Notes: generated by a model from the letters alone, not told the origin. A stretch of 64,000 nucleotides of DNA from Candidatus Enterovibrio altilux (GCF_002381345.1 NZ_CP020660.1:372001-436000); one strand, 5' to 3'. Counted from the stretch's first letter, positions 1-10,088 are shown. Translations and numbers: made by a program.

Positions 1-54
1 TAATTTTTTGACTCGAACCGTTGCTATCTCTGCTGGAGAAAATTTATGATAACC
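1..54 (-). mobile_element. IS5-family fragment (transposase 3' side)
   Basis: This fragment matches the region near the transposase 3' end of the IS5-like repeat, read on the minus strand, and it may continue left of the window. It stops where a plus-strand copy begins. The same minus-then-plus junction recurs at 3371/3372. Confidence 0.7.
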
Positions 55-838
55 GGCTGTATTGTCTAAATAAGGAAACTAAATTTTTTTAATCAAAACT
101 CTCAACAGTAAGGCTCACTTAAATATTCAGGTCTATGAACAATCTCCGCAACAAAATAACTAACTAGAAGCAGTATAATCAAGCTTTAATCAATCATGGC
201 TAGCTAACATTCTGTATTGATGAAAAAGCTATTTAGTTATGGAATCACACTAAACAGAGTAATGATGGAAGACCTAGTTTGTTTAGCGACTGAGCCATTA
301 CGGTGGTTTTCATGGTTAAATGCACATTTTCACTACCATTGAGATGTCTTAAAGAATTCATTAATTCTATTTTCAAACTTGTTCAACTGTCATTGTCATG
401 ACCTCATTATTTATGCATTAGCAAACGAGCCAAAACGATTAACGTCACGTTCAAGACTAAGAACAAAGGAGGCATCCAGCACTTAAATATTGATTCTATG
501 GGGCTCAAGGTTTACGGTGAAGAAAAATGAAAAGTAAAAATGTGGTGCTGATGGGAAATGGCAAGTCTGGCATCAGCTATACAGTTCAAACTTGCATTGA
601 AAAATGAGGTATAGTTACTATAAATATTCTCTATCAAAAACGACAATGTTTCGAGTTAAAGAACTACTGGTAGGGACATTAAGCTTAAAAAATTATAATG
701 CTCAAATTAGCAACACTTACTCCATAGTAAAAGCGTTAAATAAGCTGACAGGACTAGGTACATCTAACACAAAAACGATTGTCTAATAGTGAATCATGTT
801 GGGATCTATTATCTGAACTCACATTAGGAAACAAAGCT
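55..838 (+). mobile_element. IS5-family (IS903-like) copy, decayed
   Basis: The copy runs from a degenerate left inverted repeat (the consensus in this window is GGCTTTGTTTCCTAA) to a right end TTAGGAAACAAAGCT at 824-838. An internal deletion near 580-600 removes the middle of the transposase. The 60-codon open stretch at 604-786 is the C-terminal piece, with the family motif TTMFRVKELL. The full element, judged from the copy at 41199-42253, is about 1,055 bp, close to IS903. The transposase cannot be functional here. Confidence 0.9.
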
Positions 839-1037
839 CACTAAAATTTTTTATATGTTAAGTTTGGTCTTTCACTAAAAACATTCATGTAATTAGTAAT
901 CATCATTATTTTAGTAATGTTATTTTTTGTGTTTTTATCATGGTACATCGCTCATTAAGCAATGCAAAAACCCCAAAAAGAAATGAAACGAATTTTCAAA
1001 AAACATTATTATACTTAAATGAAAGGGTGTATATATC

Positions 1038-2366
1038 ATGCTGGAACAAATAAATTTTAGTAGTTTATCAAAGTGTGCTCACAGGCAAGCAAGCGAACAT
1101 GTGTCGTCTTATTATGCTGCATCAGCAAATCCATCTCCGTTAAGAAACACTTTAACATCAAATGCTAAAACCGATATATGTATTATTGGCGGTGGTTATA
1201 CAGGGCTTTCATCTGCCCTTTATCTCCTTGAGGAAGGATTTCGTGTGACGATATTGGAGGCTGCTAAAGTGGGATGGGGTGCGTCTGGACGAAATGGAGG
1301 ACAAATTGTTAATAGCTATAGTCGTGATATTGACGTACTCGAAAAAATAGTAGGTAAAAAGCAGGCGATATTATTTGGAACAATGGCATTTGAAGGAAGC
1401 AAGATCATTCGTGATCGTATCACTCAATATGGCATTCAATGTGACCTTAAAGACGGGGGGGTTTTTGCAGCACTGAATAACAAGCAATTGCAAAAAATAA
1501 CCCAGCAAAAAGCCCTATGGGAACGCTATGGATATAATCAGCTAGAAATGTTATCTCAATCAGACATGAAAAATATAGTTAATTCAGATATTTATGTGGG
1601 GGGGTTGTTGGATAAAAGCGGGGGGCATATTCATCCATTAAACCTTGCACTTGGAGAAGCTACTGCAGTAGAAAACCTCGGTGGTAAAATTTACGAACGC
1701 TCAGCGGTGATACGCATTGAACATGGTGATCCCGTGAAAGTATTTACTAATAAAGGCTCGGTTACGGCAGCATTTTTGGTTCTGGCGGGTAATGCCTATC
1801 TAGGTGGGCTTGTGCCAGAACTGAAGGCCAAGTCGATGCCTTGCGGCACACAAGTGATCGCGACAGAACCGCTTTCGGATAAACAAGCTAAAAGCATACT
1901 GCCGCAAGATTATTGCGTTGAAGATTGTAATTACCTATTAAATTATTATAGACTATCTGGAGATAAGCGATTGATTTATGGGGGTGGAGTGGCGTATGGT
2001 GCGCTAAATCCGTCAGGCATTAACGCCATGATTCGGCCCAAAATGCTGAAGACCTTTCCCCAGCTAGATAACATAAAAATTCACTACAGCTGGACTGGTA
2101 ATTTTTTAATGACACTTTCTCGGTTTCCACAAGTGGGACGAATCGGCAATAACATCTATTATTCGCAAGGGTGCAGTGGACATGGTGTGACTTACACACA
2201 TCTTTTTGGTCGATTAATGTCAGAGGTACTGAAAGGACAAACCGAACGATTTAATGCTTTTGCTGGGTTGCCACACTTACCGTTCCCAGGTGGACATATG
2301 TTTCGCGTACCATTTTCGATGTTGGGAGCTTGGTATTACACCGTACGAGATAAGTTGGGTATTTAG
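1038..2366 (+). CDS. puuB: Gamma-glutamylputrescine oxidase (FAD-dependent, PuuB family)
   Basis: PuuB oxidises gamma-glutamyl-putrescine to gamma-glutamyl-aminobutyraldehyde in the Puu route of putrescine breakdown. The 442-residue protein has an FAD-binding dinucleotide motif, IIGGGYTGLSSALYL, at about residues 49-63, followed by the PuuB-like stretch GASGRNGGQIVNSYSRD. C-terminal motifs SGGHIHPLNLA and SWTGNFLMTLSR also match E. coli PuuB closely by memory. The E. coli protein begins near HTSSYYAASAN, and the equivalent HVSSYYAASAN sits at residue 21, so the first 20 residues are an extension or the true start is further in. Upstream, AAAGGG lies about 11 bases before the ATG. The other puu genes are not in this window, and decayed IS5 copies flank the gene on both sides. 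The reading frame is intact. Confidence 0.9.
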   Translation: MLEQINFSSLSKCAHRQASEHVSSYYAASANPSPLRNTLTSNAKTDICIIGGGYTGLSSALYLLEEGFRVTILEAAKVGWGASGRNGGQIVNSYSRDIDVLEKIVGKKQAILFGTMAFEGSKIIRDRITQYGIQCDLKDGGVFAALNNKQLQKITQQKALWERYGYNQLEMLSQSDMKNIVNSDIYVGGLLDKSGGHIHPLNLALGEATAVENLGGKIYERSAVIRIEHGDPVKVFTNKGSVTAAFLVLAGNAYLGGLVPELKAKSMPCGTQVIATEPLSDKQAKSILPQDYCVEDCNYLLNYYRLSGDKRLIYGGGVAYGALNPSGINAMIRPKMLKTFPQLDNIKIHYSWTGNFLMTLSRFPQVGRIGNNIYYSQGCSGHGVTYTHLFGRLMSEVLKGQTERFNAFAGLPHLPFPGGHMFRVPFSMLGAWYYTVRDKLGI

Positions 2367-2439
2367 CTTGGTTGCTATCTGTATTATTATTTTTCCAGTT
2401 TGCAAAAAACGGGGAATATGTAACGTCATTAATTTAAAA

Positions 2440-3146
2440 ACTTTGCTTCCTACTTTAAATGCAGATAGCAAATTTCAATATGATTCACTATTAGACAAGC
2501 GCTTATGTTTTAGACATCCCTAGCCCAGTCAGCTTATTTAACGCTTTTATCATGGTATAAATTGCACTAATCTGAGTATTCTGATCCCTTAAACTCAATA
2601 TCCCTCTCAATAATTTTTTAATTCTCAACATTGCCGTTTTTAATAAAAATATTTATGGTAACTATACCTCGTTTTTCCATACTAATTTGCACAGTATCAC
2701 ACCTAGTAACGGACCACTAAATTACACATATGATCTCGTTTCCAAAAGTTGCTCTTTTCTTAGTAGGATGAGTGGAACAGCTCGTTGAATACGAACGATT
2801 CCATAATATTGTCTGGTTATTCTAAGCACTTTCGTCTGATATCTCATTGATTCTTCAGCGAGGCTGTTTAAGCAGGTTAGATAGTATTTCATCATCAGTC
2901 ACATTCAATGCACTTAACTCAGCAGCAATTATTTCATGCGTATTTATATCTACCACTAAGTGTAACTGGCGCCATACTAGTCGTTTCCCATCAATGCCAT
3001 ACTTTTTTACTTGTCATTCACCTTCTCCGTAGACTTGGAACCCTGTAGAATAATTATTAAGTATGGGATGGTTCTTTTAATCTGCATCTTAAACAGGATG
3101 TTAACCTTTTTAGCTTGTTTGCTGATGCATGCAGAGTCAGGGGGAG
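2440..3146 (-). mobile_element. IS5-family copy, 5' truncated
   Basis: The minus-strand copy begins at a decayed end (ACTTTGCTTCCTACTTT) and reads through the transposase 3' two thirds. Stops and frameshifts occur throughout. It is cut at 3146 by the end of the next IS5 fragment. Confidence 0.88.
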
Positions 3147-3371
3147 GGCTTTATTTCCTAATTCGGGTTCAGATAACAAATCTTAACATGATTCACTATT
3201 AAACATAGCTTATATTTTAGGCGTACCTAGCCCAATCAACTTATTTAACACTTTTATCATGGCGTAAGTTACGTTAATCTGAGTATTGTGATCCCTTAAG
3301 CTCAATATCCCTACGAGTAATTTTTTGACTCGAACCATTGCTGTCTCCGCTAGAGAACATTTATGATAGCA
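3147..3371 (-). mobile_element. IS5-family 3'-end fragment
   Basis: It starts with the inverted-repeat sequence GGCTTTATTTCCTAA at 3147 and covers only the last ~225 bp of the element. It ends in TTTATGATAGCA, directly abutting a plus-strand copy. The breakpoint is the same internal site seen at position 54. Confidence 0.85.
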
Positions 3372-3602
3372 GGCTTTATTTCCTAAATAAGAGACCTAAA
3401 TTTTTAATCACACTCGAAACAGTTAGGCTCACTTAAATATTTAGGTCTATGAACCAGTTTCACTACGAAAGAACTAACTGAAAAAAGTATAGTTAAGTTT
3501 TGATCAATCGTGGTTAACTAACATTCTGAATTGATGAAGAAGCTATTCAGCTATAGAATCAAACTAAGCAGGATAATTATGGAAGACCTCGTTTATTTAG
3601 TC
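3372..3602 (+). mobile_element. IS5-family 5'-end fragment
   Basis: It starts with inverted repeat GGCTTTATTTCCTAAATAAG and covers the left ~230 bp of the element. It is lost at TTTATTTAGTCAC, where non-IS sequence with a terminator begins. Confidence 0.85.
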
Positions 3603-3615
3603 ACCCCATTTTAAA

Positions 3616-3645
3616 AAAGTCCATTTTAACGAGTGGGCTTTTTTT
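3616..3645 (+). terminator. Rho-independent terminator (likely)
   Basis: AAAGTCCA (3616-3623) pairs with TGGGCTTT (3634-3641) with one wobble pair, around a 10-base loop, followed by a run of seven T. It marks the left edge of the accessory island, right after the IS5 fragment. The gene it served is not visible. Confidence 0.6.
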
Positions 3646-3690
3646 GCCTAAACTTTTAGAATTATTAACAACAGAGTTGCCAATACTTAG

Positions 3691-3888
3691 CTAGTTTTCT
3701 TCACTGAACATTACAGCAGGTGACAGGGCATTAATTGTCTCGGTGAACTTGCGCTGACTTTTCAGTGAACTTTTTTGAAAGTCTTTAACTCTCCAAACCA
3801 TGTCTATTTGATTGTCTTGAGCTGTTTTTCTACTTTCTTCTACTATAGATCTAATTATTTCGGCTTCCTGCGTAAAGAACTGCCTTGT
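3691..3888 (-). pseudogene. Unidentified gene remnant (3' end)
   Basis: A 65-codon stretch on the minus strand is open from a stop codon at 3889-3891 to a TAG at 3691-3693, with no start codon near its upstream end. It contains QEAEIIRSIVEESRKTAQDN and ends in LSPAVMFSEEN. The composition is soluble and helix-prone. It reads like the C-terminus of a truncated gene rather than a chance ORF, but I do not recognise the family. It lies between the edge terminator and the decayed restriction-modification genes. Confidence 0.35.
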
Positions 3889-3922
3889 TTACTAATTAGT
3901 ATTTAAATTATAATAGTCTAGA

Positions 3923-4090
3923 ATGTCATTAAGTGAAGACAAATTCTCTACAAACCGTAAACTTCGACTTTTTAAAGAGGTTGAAGTAAGACGAATTTAT
4001 TTCATGAAAAGAAAATTTTTTCGAGAAACATCTCTAAATAACTACATCGCAAGTGAAAGAATGATAATACTATACCCAATGAAAGGATAG
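3923..4090 (+). other. Short ORF, 55 codons, unknown
   Basis: ATG at 3923 opens a 55-residue frame beginning MSLSEDKFSTNRKLRLFKEV and rich in Lys and Arg. There is no convincing ribosome binding site. It may be an N-terminal remnant of an island gene or chance. The rest of 3646-4358 shows no other structure I can name. Confidence 0.2.
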
Positions 4091-4358
4091 GGAAAATTAG
4101 GCATCAAAACCCATTTTAACCAAAGTACAAACACAACAAATGCAGCCTTCTATCTCCCACTTTTCTCTAAAAATAAACTGGAATGATCAAAATACTGAAA
4201 CCTACTGGTTTAAGGCAGACGTTTTTTTCAAACGCGGTTTTCTCCTTTAATACAATTTTTTTAGTGAATAAATCGTATCAAATTGAAAATCGTGTCTGCT
4301 TTATTTTACTGACTAAAGAGGTCAACCCACCATTAAGGGTGAAGAGCGTATAGAAGTA

Positions 4359-4667
4359 ATGTCAAAGATGAGTTTACTGAATAAAGAATTATACAATAAA
4401 ATGAAATATGGGACATCAGATCCAGCTGCAATTTTAATGTTAAAAAGTGGAGTTAGTGTAACATTCTCAAAATGGTTAAAGGAAAAGTATCCTAATTGTT
4501 GGAACTATAATACTGACAAAACTGGAATAGTTATTAAGAGAAAGATTATTGAAAAAATGATTGAAAATAACGAAAATAGTTTAAACATTTTAGAGACAAG
4601 GTTTAATGCAAGCGAGGAGAGACCTAGAATATCTCCTAGCCTTATTATAGTTACTGAAGCTTTTTAG
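4359..4667 (+). CDS. Hypothetical protein, probably a C-terminal gene remnant
   Basis: This 102-residue frame begins [20 protein letters not shown] and includes the patch [20 protein letters not shown]. The frame stays open upstream of the ATG back to a stop at about 4308, reading QPTIKGEERIEV, so the visible ORF may be the tail of a longer decayed protein. No good ribosome binding site precedes the ATG. The last 17 bases overlap the 3' end of the convergent methyltransferase pseudogene. I do not recognise the family. Its place beside a restriction-modification cluster hints at an island gene, but no function can be assigned. Confidence 0.4.
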   Translation: MSKMSLLNKELYNKMKYGTSDPAAILMLKSGVSVTFSKWLKEKYPNCWNYNTDKTGIVIKRKIIEKMIENNENSLNILETRFNASEERPRISPSLIIVTEAF

Positions 4668-5914
4668 ATGTTGTCGTTCCTATTCCATATGTTCTATTCA
4701 TAACCTTATACATTTTCTTAGCGATTGCTTCTATTACTGGTACAGCAACAGAGTTACCAAATTGCTTGTAAGCTTGCATGTCAGAAACAGGGATAATAAA
4801 GTTCTCAGGAAAACCTTGAAGTCTTAAACATTCTCTAGGAGTTAGTCTTCTCGGTCTCTTACCTAAATCAGACTAATCAATTAGAATTTCACTACCATCT
4901 TTGTAGTATCTAGCACTAATGGTACTTGTATAATCTGAATCTTTATCAAATAGACTAAATCCAAAACCGTTACCTTTTTCTTTATGTCTTTATTTTCTTT
5001 TCATGTTACCAGCCCAAAGTTTCTCTAAGAATGTGTACTTCTCATTAACAGTAGAGTTATCTTCTAAAATATCACCAACTTTAGCTTTCTTTCTCACTGG
5101 TATTGGCCAGTTGAACTCAGTATCACAGTCAAAGTTCTGTGGAGCTTAATCTTTATCAAATCCAACAATATAAATACGTTCTTTGTTTTGAGGGACTCCA
5201 TAGTCATAAGCTCTAACAACTTTAACTTCAACATGATAGTTCAGTTTGTACTTAAAGCTCTTCTTGCTTCTGGTGTAAGGCTCATTTCATCAAGTTCTTT
5301 CTTAGTGAAAGATGTTTTACCTTCCAGTGTATTAATAATAGTTTCAAGAGTATTACCTTTATTGTGACCTTTAAGTTGTTTCACGTTTTCTAGTAAGCAT
5401 GCTTTTGGTCGCTTATCTACGATAATTCGTTGTACATTAAAAAACAGGGTATCTCTTGTGTCAGAGAAACCTTTCTTAAGGCCAGCCTGTGAACATGGCT
5501 GACACGGGAAACCACCAACAAGTAAATCATGATCTGGGATAGATGAAGATGAAATTTGAGTAATGTCACCCTCTTGCATGTTCTCCGTAATTTATTCTGT
5601 ATGTCTTTTGAGCAAACTTATCCCATGCAGACGTAAAATGCACTTTCCACCTAATTCTTGGAATGGAAGACGTATACCACCAATACCTGCAAATAAGTGC
5701 ATAATTTTAAATTTGTTTTTCCCACGGAACATATAAGGAGGATATAGGGGAAAGTTACTAACCTTTTAGCATATTTTTGAGGTATTTCTTCTTTACCTTC
5801 TTCCCATTGCTTTACAGACTTTTGTCCTTTTTTCCCAAGTCCTAGCCAGTCAGCGAATTCCTTGCGTGTAAGGTCAAGCTCAGTTTTTTTATTATATAAT
5901 TGCTCAAATTCCAC
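4651..5914 (-). pseudogene. DNA (cytosine-5) methyltransferase with N-terminal HTH, multiply broken
   Basis: Joining the minus-strand frames recovers a complete C5 methyltransferase. An N-terminal helix-turn-helix (LTRKEFADWLGLGKKGQ, near 5870-5810) is followed by motif I LFAGIGGIR (~5715), motif IV GGFPCQPCSQAG with the catalytic Cys (~5500), motif VI ENVKQL (~5385), motif VIII QNKERIYIVG (~5180), [13 protein letters not shown] (~4840) and motif [12 protein letters not shown] (~4760). At least four frameshifts (near 5760, 5680, 5583 and 5250) and three in-frame stops (near 5149, 4990 and 4876) interrupt it. It diverges from the McrB/McrC-like genes and was presumably the protective methylase of that system. 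In related enzymes the HTH represses the methylase's own transcription; here that is inference. Confidence 0.88.
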
Positions 5915-6061
5915 TGAATTGCTCTCGAGATAAAAATAATTTTTTTTACATAAAGTATTTTCACAGATAAATCACATAATAAAAATAGCAAGTTTTACTA
6001 ACGTTAAAAAACTCATATTTTAGTAGAATATAAAACATAACTATTTAATAAATGGAGTTTT
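5915..6061. promoter_or_regulatory. Divergent control region of the decayed R-M system
   Basis: This 147-bp AT-rich spacer separates the HTH-methyltransferase (minus) from the McrB-like gene (plus). It contains the palindrome TAACGTTA and two TTTTACTAA/TTTTAGTAG-like boxes, plus a possible -10 TATAAA about 40 bases before the plus-strand start. An operator for the methylase HTH would be expected here, but no footprint-like repeat is conclusive. Confidence 0.3.
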
Positions 6062-7569
6062 ATGAGCTTATTGGATTTGGAAAAATTATTCGATTAATGT
6101 TCTAAGAAGATGAGGAATGACGCAATGCTTTGTTCTGAGTCTGAAGTACCAAATAATTTCATAGACTATTATGAAGCAAACTATGTTAAGGGTGGAGAAG
6201 AGTTTAAACGTGGACAGTATGTTTCTTTTTATAAAAAACAATAAATTCAGGTTTATTCCACATCAATGGTTTTACATAGCAGCTTATTACTTTTCTTATG
6301 TCGTAGAGATGGAAAAATATAAAGTTCTATTCAATAAAATCTTTAAACAATTCAATAAAGAACCAAAAATTTCAAAACAGAAGCAACTTGAACCATCTAC
6401 TGTCGAAAAATATATGAGTGAGATAGATAAGGTGGTTAGCAGCGACGATAAAAAAATTTTTATAAAGTTTTTAACTGATCCAAGTTGGCATCGTGCTAAC
6501 AAATATTTAGATCGTTCAGATCTTGTTTCTAGTGCTTTATTTAATCTTGCCGGAATAACACATGCAGACGGTGCGACATTTAGTCTAATAAGTAATTTCT
6601 TAAACGCAAACCAAAGAGGAATTGAGCTTTTAAGATTAGAAAAAAAGCTCTCACAATGTATCTGTTACCTCTGCAGAAAGCCAGACGAGTGTAAAAGAAA
6701 AAATCTTATCGTTTATAAAGCTCCTGGTACAGGGAAGAGTTATTATCTAAAAAATAATTTTTCAAATATAATTAAAACGGTGTTTCATAGTGAGTATTCA
6801 AACGCTGACTTTGTTGGATCAGTAGGACCAACTATGGATTATTCAGAAGATAAACCAAAGGTGATGTATGACCTTATTCCAGGGCCATTTGCATTAGCAA
6901 TAAAGAAGTCAACAATTACACCGACCCAGCCAGTTACTTTATTGATTGAAAAAATTAATAGAGGTGATACCTCAAATATATTTGGTGAAATTCTTCAACT
7001 TCTTGAGCGTAATAATGAAGGTAGAAGTGAATATCCAGTATCAGTAAGCTTACCATTTGAGAAGTAGCTGAAAGAAAACTGCTCAGCTTCTTTAGAGGAT
7101 AACATGTTAGTTATTCCTTCGAATTTATCATTAGTTGCAACAATGAATAGTTCAGACCAAAGAGTTCAAGCAATGGATTCCGCATTCAAGAGACGATGGA
7201 ACTTTTTATATCGACCTGTTAAATTTAAAGCTGATGATATTTCAAAAATAACAATCATTTATAACGATCATGATATATCATGAAAGAACTTTGCAAACGG
7301 TATTAATAAAGTTTTAGAAAAAGTTGTTTTTATGCCTGAAGATAGACTTATAGGACCTTATTTCTTAAAAGAAGGTGAATTTGAATCAATTGATTCTATC
7401 TCAAAAAAGCTGTTATTGTACTTATGGGATGATGTATTGAGATTGTCTGGTCGTGAGTTAATATTTGATGAAAACATAACTTCCTTTTTTTGATATTCAA
7501 GAAAAGTTCAAAGAAGGAGGCTGTATCTTTTCAAAAGATGTGCACAAAGCTATGGGGGTCCCAGCTTAA
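6062..7569 (+). pseudogene. McrB-like AAA+ GTPase restriction subunit (LlaJI R1-like), broken
   Basis: The gene starts at ATG 6062 (MSLLDLEKLFD, then a stop) and shifts frame near 6242. It stays open to a TAG at 7065-7067 and continues with further stops (near 7281 and 7492) to TAA at 7567-7569. Features of McrB-type ATPases are visible: a Walker A-like KAPGTGKS (the first Gly is now Lys), a Walker B-like LLIEKINRGDTSNIFGEI (IDEINR is expected, so the acidic residue after IE is lost) and VATMNSSDQRVQAMDSAFKR. The N-terminal ~170 residues would be the DNA-recognition part. The McrC-like gene follows after one base, so they formed an operon. The pairing with a C5 methylase recalls LlaJI-type systems. 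Confidence 0.85.
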
Positions 7570-7570
7570 G

Positions 7571-8839
7571 ATGAGTAGTTAATTTGAGATCTACAATGAT
7601 GGAGATTAGCTAGGAGAAGATATTCCTTTAGAGCTTCAAAACTATCTATTGAGCAATAGAATGACGACTTCAAATGGTAAGTCTATACAGTTTGCTGGAG
7701 TTGTAGAACTTAATAAAACGTATCTTATATTGCCTAAACGATTTGCAAAAAACAGTTTTGTAGAGCAGATTACTCTTATACTAAAAACTTTAAATAAATT
7801 TTCTGGAAAAACAAGGGATTTAGAATTCCAAACTGTATAGTTGGAATGGGAACAATTGTGAAAAAATTAATCTTGCCTTGTACATTCTTAAAGACTGGCT
7901 TCATAACGGTTTGATTAAAGATTTAGTTAAAAAGAATAAAAAAATGGAACAGAAAAAATAAATTGGAAGAGAACTCTTGATAAGCACTTGCCAATAGATT
8001 CAAATGAATCACCGATTTACTTAAACTATGAAACCTCAGTAGTACAAAAACAATTAAATAGTAGAGTTGCGTTAATTCATAAAAAAATAGTTTCGAGTTG
8101 CGATTGAAGTCATCATTGGCTCCTACTAAGTGAGAACTTTATTGCAAGAGAAGTCCATAGCCTTAATTTGAAAGAGAAAGATATTAAGCAGGATATCCTG
8201 TTGCTTAGGGAGTTCACAAGGAGTGTGTTCTGTGAAAGAACATTAAACTTACTTAGAATAATAATTGATTACTTGTCTCTAACGAATATTTCCAATAATA
8301 GATCTGAGTATGCGTATGGAACATATTTATTCCATGTCTTGTAAAAGGACATTTGTAACACGATCATAAATGGAGATGAGTCCCTTAAAGGGCTATTCCC
8401 ACAACCAAGATATAGATACAAAGAAGGTATCAGTAGACAAAAGCCTAAAATCTTTATGGAACAAATACCAGATACCTTAGTTAGAAAAGAAGATACTTTA
8501 ATTGTTATCGATGTAAAGTATTACAATATTAAAATTAAGAGCACTCCAGGTTGGTCTGATCTGGTTAAACAGTTTTACTATGGGTGGTCAGCAACACTAA
8601 AAACTGAGTTGAAACTGAGAAATATTCTAGCATTTCCAGGAGAGGAATATTGTCATATAGGAGAAGTATATATGGAAAATAAAACTAGAGAGTATACTGA
8701 ACTAGGTGTTGTGGAGTGCTTAGAGGTTCCTATTGTTGACTTCATGAAAGCATATCTAAGAAATGATTCAAGCACATACCTAGACAATATTCTTCAAGAG
8801 ACATCTATTCAAAAATTGATTCATGACTTCATCTATTAA
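7571..8839 (+). pseudogene. McrC-like nuclease subunit (LlaJI R2-like), broken
   Basis: The frame starts MSS and is stopped at once (TAA) and again 8 codons later (TAG), then runs GEDIPLELQNYLLSNR and QFAGVVELNKTYLILPKRF to 7840. Several frame changes and stops follow to about 8340. The last 127 codons (8456-8839) are intact and hold a PD-(D/E)xK-type nuclease core: IPDTLVRKEDTLIVIDVKYY, with the D-x-K in IDVKYY. This is the layout of McrC and the LlaJI R2 subunit. It directly follows the McrB-like gene. Loss of translation starts makes the nuclease inactive, which removes the need for the methylase. Confidence 0.85.
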
Positions 8840-8925
8840 ACCAGTAGAAGAAATTCAGATTAATTTAACCGAGGAGGAAACTATGGAATGTCCTCGCTTA
8901 ATGGTGAACTACTCTTTCAAATCAG

Positions 8926-8984
8926 CTTAAATCAATAGTCTGGGTCATTTTAATTCGATCAAATTCAGTCACTATTGATTTAAG
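8926..8984. repeat. Perfect 14-bp inverted repeat
   Basis: CTTAAATCAATAGT (8926-8939) and ACTATTGATTTAAG (8971-8984) are exact reverse complements separated by 31 bases. There is no T-tract, so it is not a standard terminator. It lies between the mcrC remnant and the ISL3 fragment and could be an IS end pair. Nothing else was identified in 8840-9085. Confidence 0.6.
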
Positions 8985-9085
8985 TTATTGATATCCTACT
9001 ACATATTCTAAATTTTACACGAGCGTATTTGTTAGGTCTTACTTGAACCTCCATATCGCTCATAAATAAGTCTTAAAACAATGAC

Positions 9086-9298
9086 TTATCGATAATAATA
9101 GAGAAGCTTCAATCTGTAATTTGTGAAGCTCCTAAATCCATATGCACAACGTTGAATCCACTTTGCCTTGCAGTTATATCCCTCGGTTCTCCCATTGTTT
9201 AAAACGTTAGTTTTAAAGTAATTAAGTATTTGTTCTGACCATTTCATTAAGGTCTTTCGATAATGTAGGACTCTTTTCTGTTGATCTACTCCACTTAG
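9086..9298 (-). mobile_element. ISL3-family transposase C-terminal fragment
   Basis: The minus strand is open from the junction at about 9298 to TAA at 9086-9088. It translates to a chain containing MKWSEQILNYFKTNV, RTEGYNCKAKWIQRCAYGF and RSFTNYRLKLL. This is the conserved C-terminal segment of ISL3-family transposases (TNxxxEGxNxKxKxxKRxAYGFRxFxNFRxR). Its 5' part is replaced by an IS5 copy. The fragment has no stop inside, so it looks younger than the IS5 pieces. Confidence 0.75.
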
Positions 9299-10088
9299 TC
9301 ATTACGACGGCTTTCATAACTAAATGCGTATTTTCAATGTCATTGAGAGGTCTGCAAAAATTCATTAATACTATTTTCAAACTTGCTCAACTGCCATTGT
9401 AATGCCCTCACTGTTCATGCATTAACAAGTGAGCTCAAACAATTAACGTCACGTTCAAGACTAAGACTGCAGGAATTATTCAATACTTAGCCATTGATTA
9501 TACTGGACTCAAAGTCTACAGTGTAGACGAATAAAAAGTAAAAAAGCACAGCACTGATGGAAACGGCAAGTCTAGTAACAAGTTACATTTAGCGGTAGCT
9601 ATAAATATGCATGCAATCATTACTTCTAAGTTAAGTGCATCAAATATTACTGATGGTGAAATACTGCTAACTTGCTCAAACAGCCCGCCGAAAAATAAAT
9701 AAAATATCAGCCAATGGTGCTTACGACATCGTTCGTATTCAACGAGCGGTCCCACTCATCCCACTAAAAAAAAGAGCCACTGTTGGGAAACGAAGTCATC
9801 CGTGTAATTCAGTGGTCAGTTACCAGAAGTTATACGGTTCAATCAGCATTAAAAAACGAGGTATGGTTACCATCAACGTTTTCTATCATTGACAACAATG
9901 TTTCGAGTCAAAAAATTACTGAAACGACATTAAACCTAAGGAATCAGACAACTCAGATCATCGAAACCTACATTACGATACAAGCGTTAAATAAGCAGAC
10001 CAGCTTAGGTATGCCTAACACGAAAACGAGCGTCTAATAGTTCATTATTTTGGAATTGCTATCTGCATTCAAATTAGGAAACAAAGCC
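9298..10088 (+). mobile_element. IS5-family copy, 5' truncated
   Basis: The plus-strand copy lacks its first ~240 bp and ends in AGGAAACAAAGCC. The translation is broken (stops near 9531 and 9699), with the C-terminal part open at 9783-10037. Confidence 0.88.

Noticed and set aside
2254-2523. ORF overlapping the puuB end and an IS5 fragment
   Set aside because: It is out of frame with puuB and continues into IS debris.
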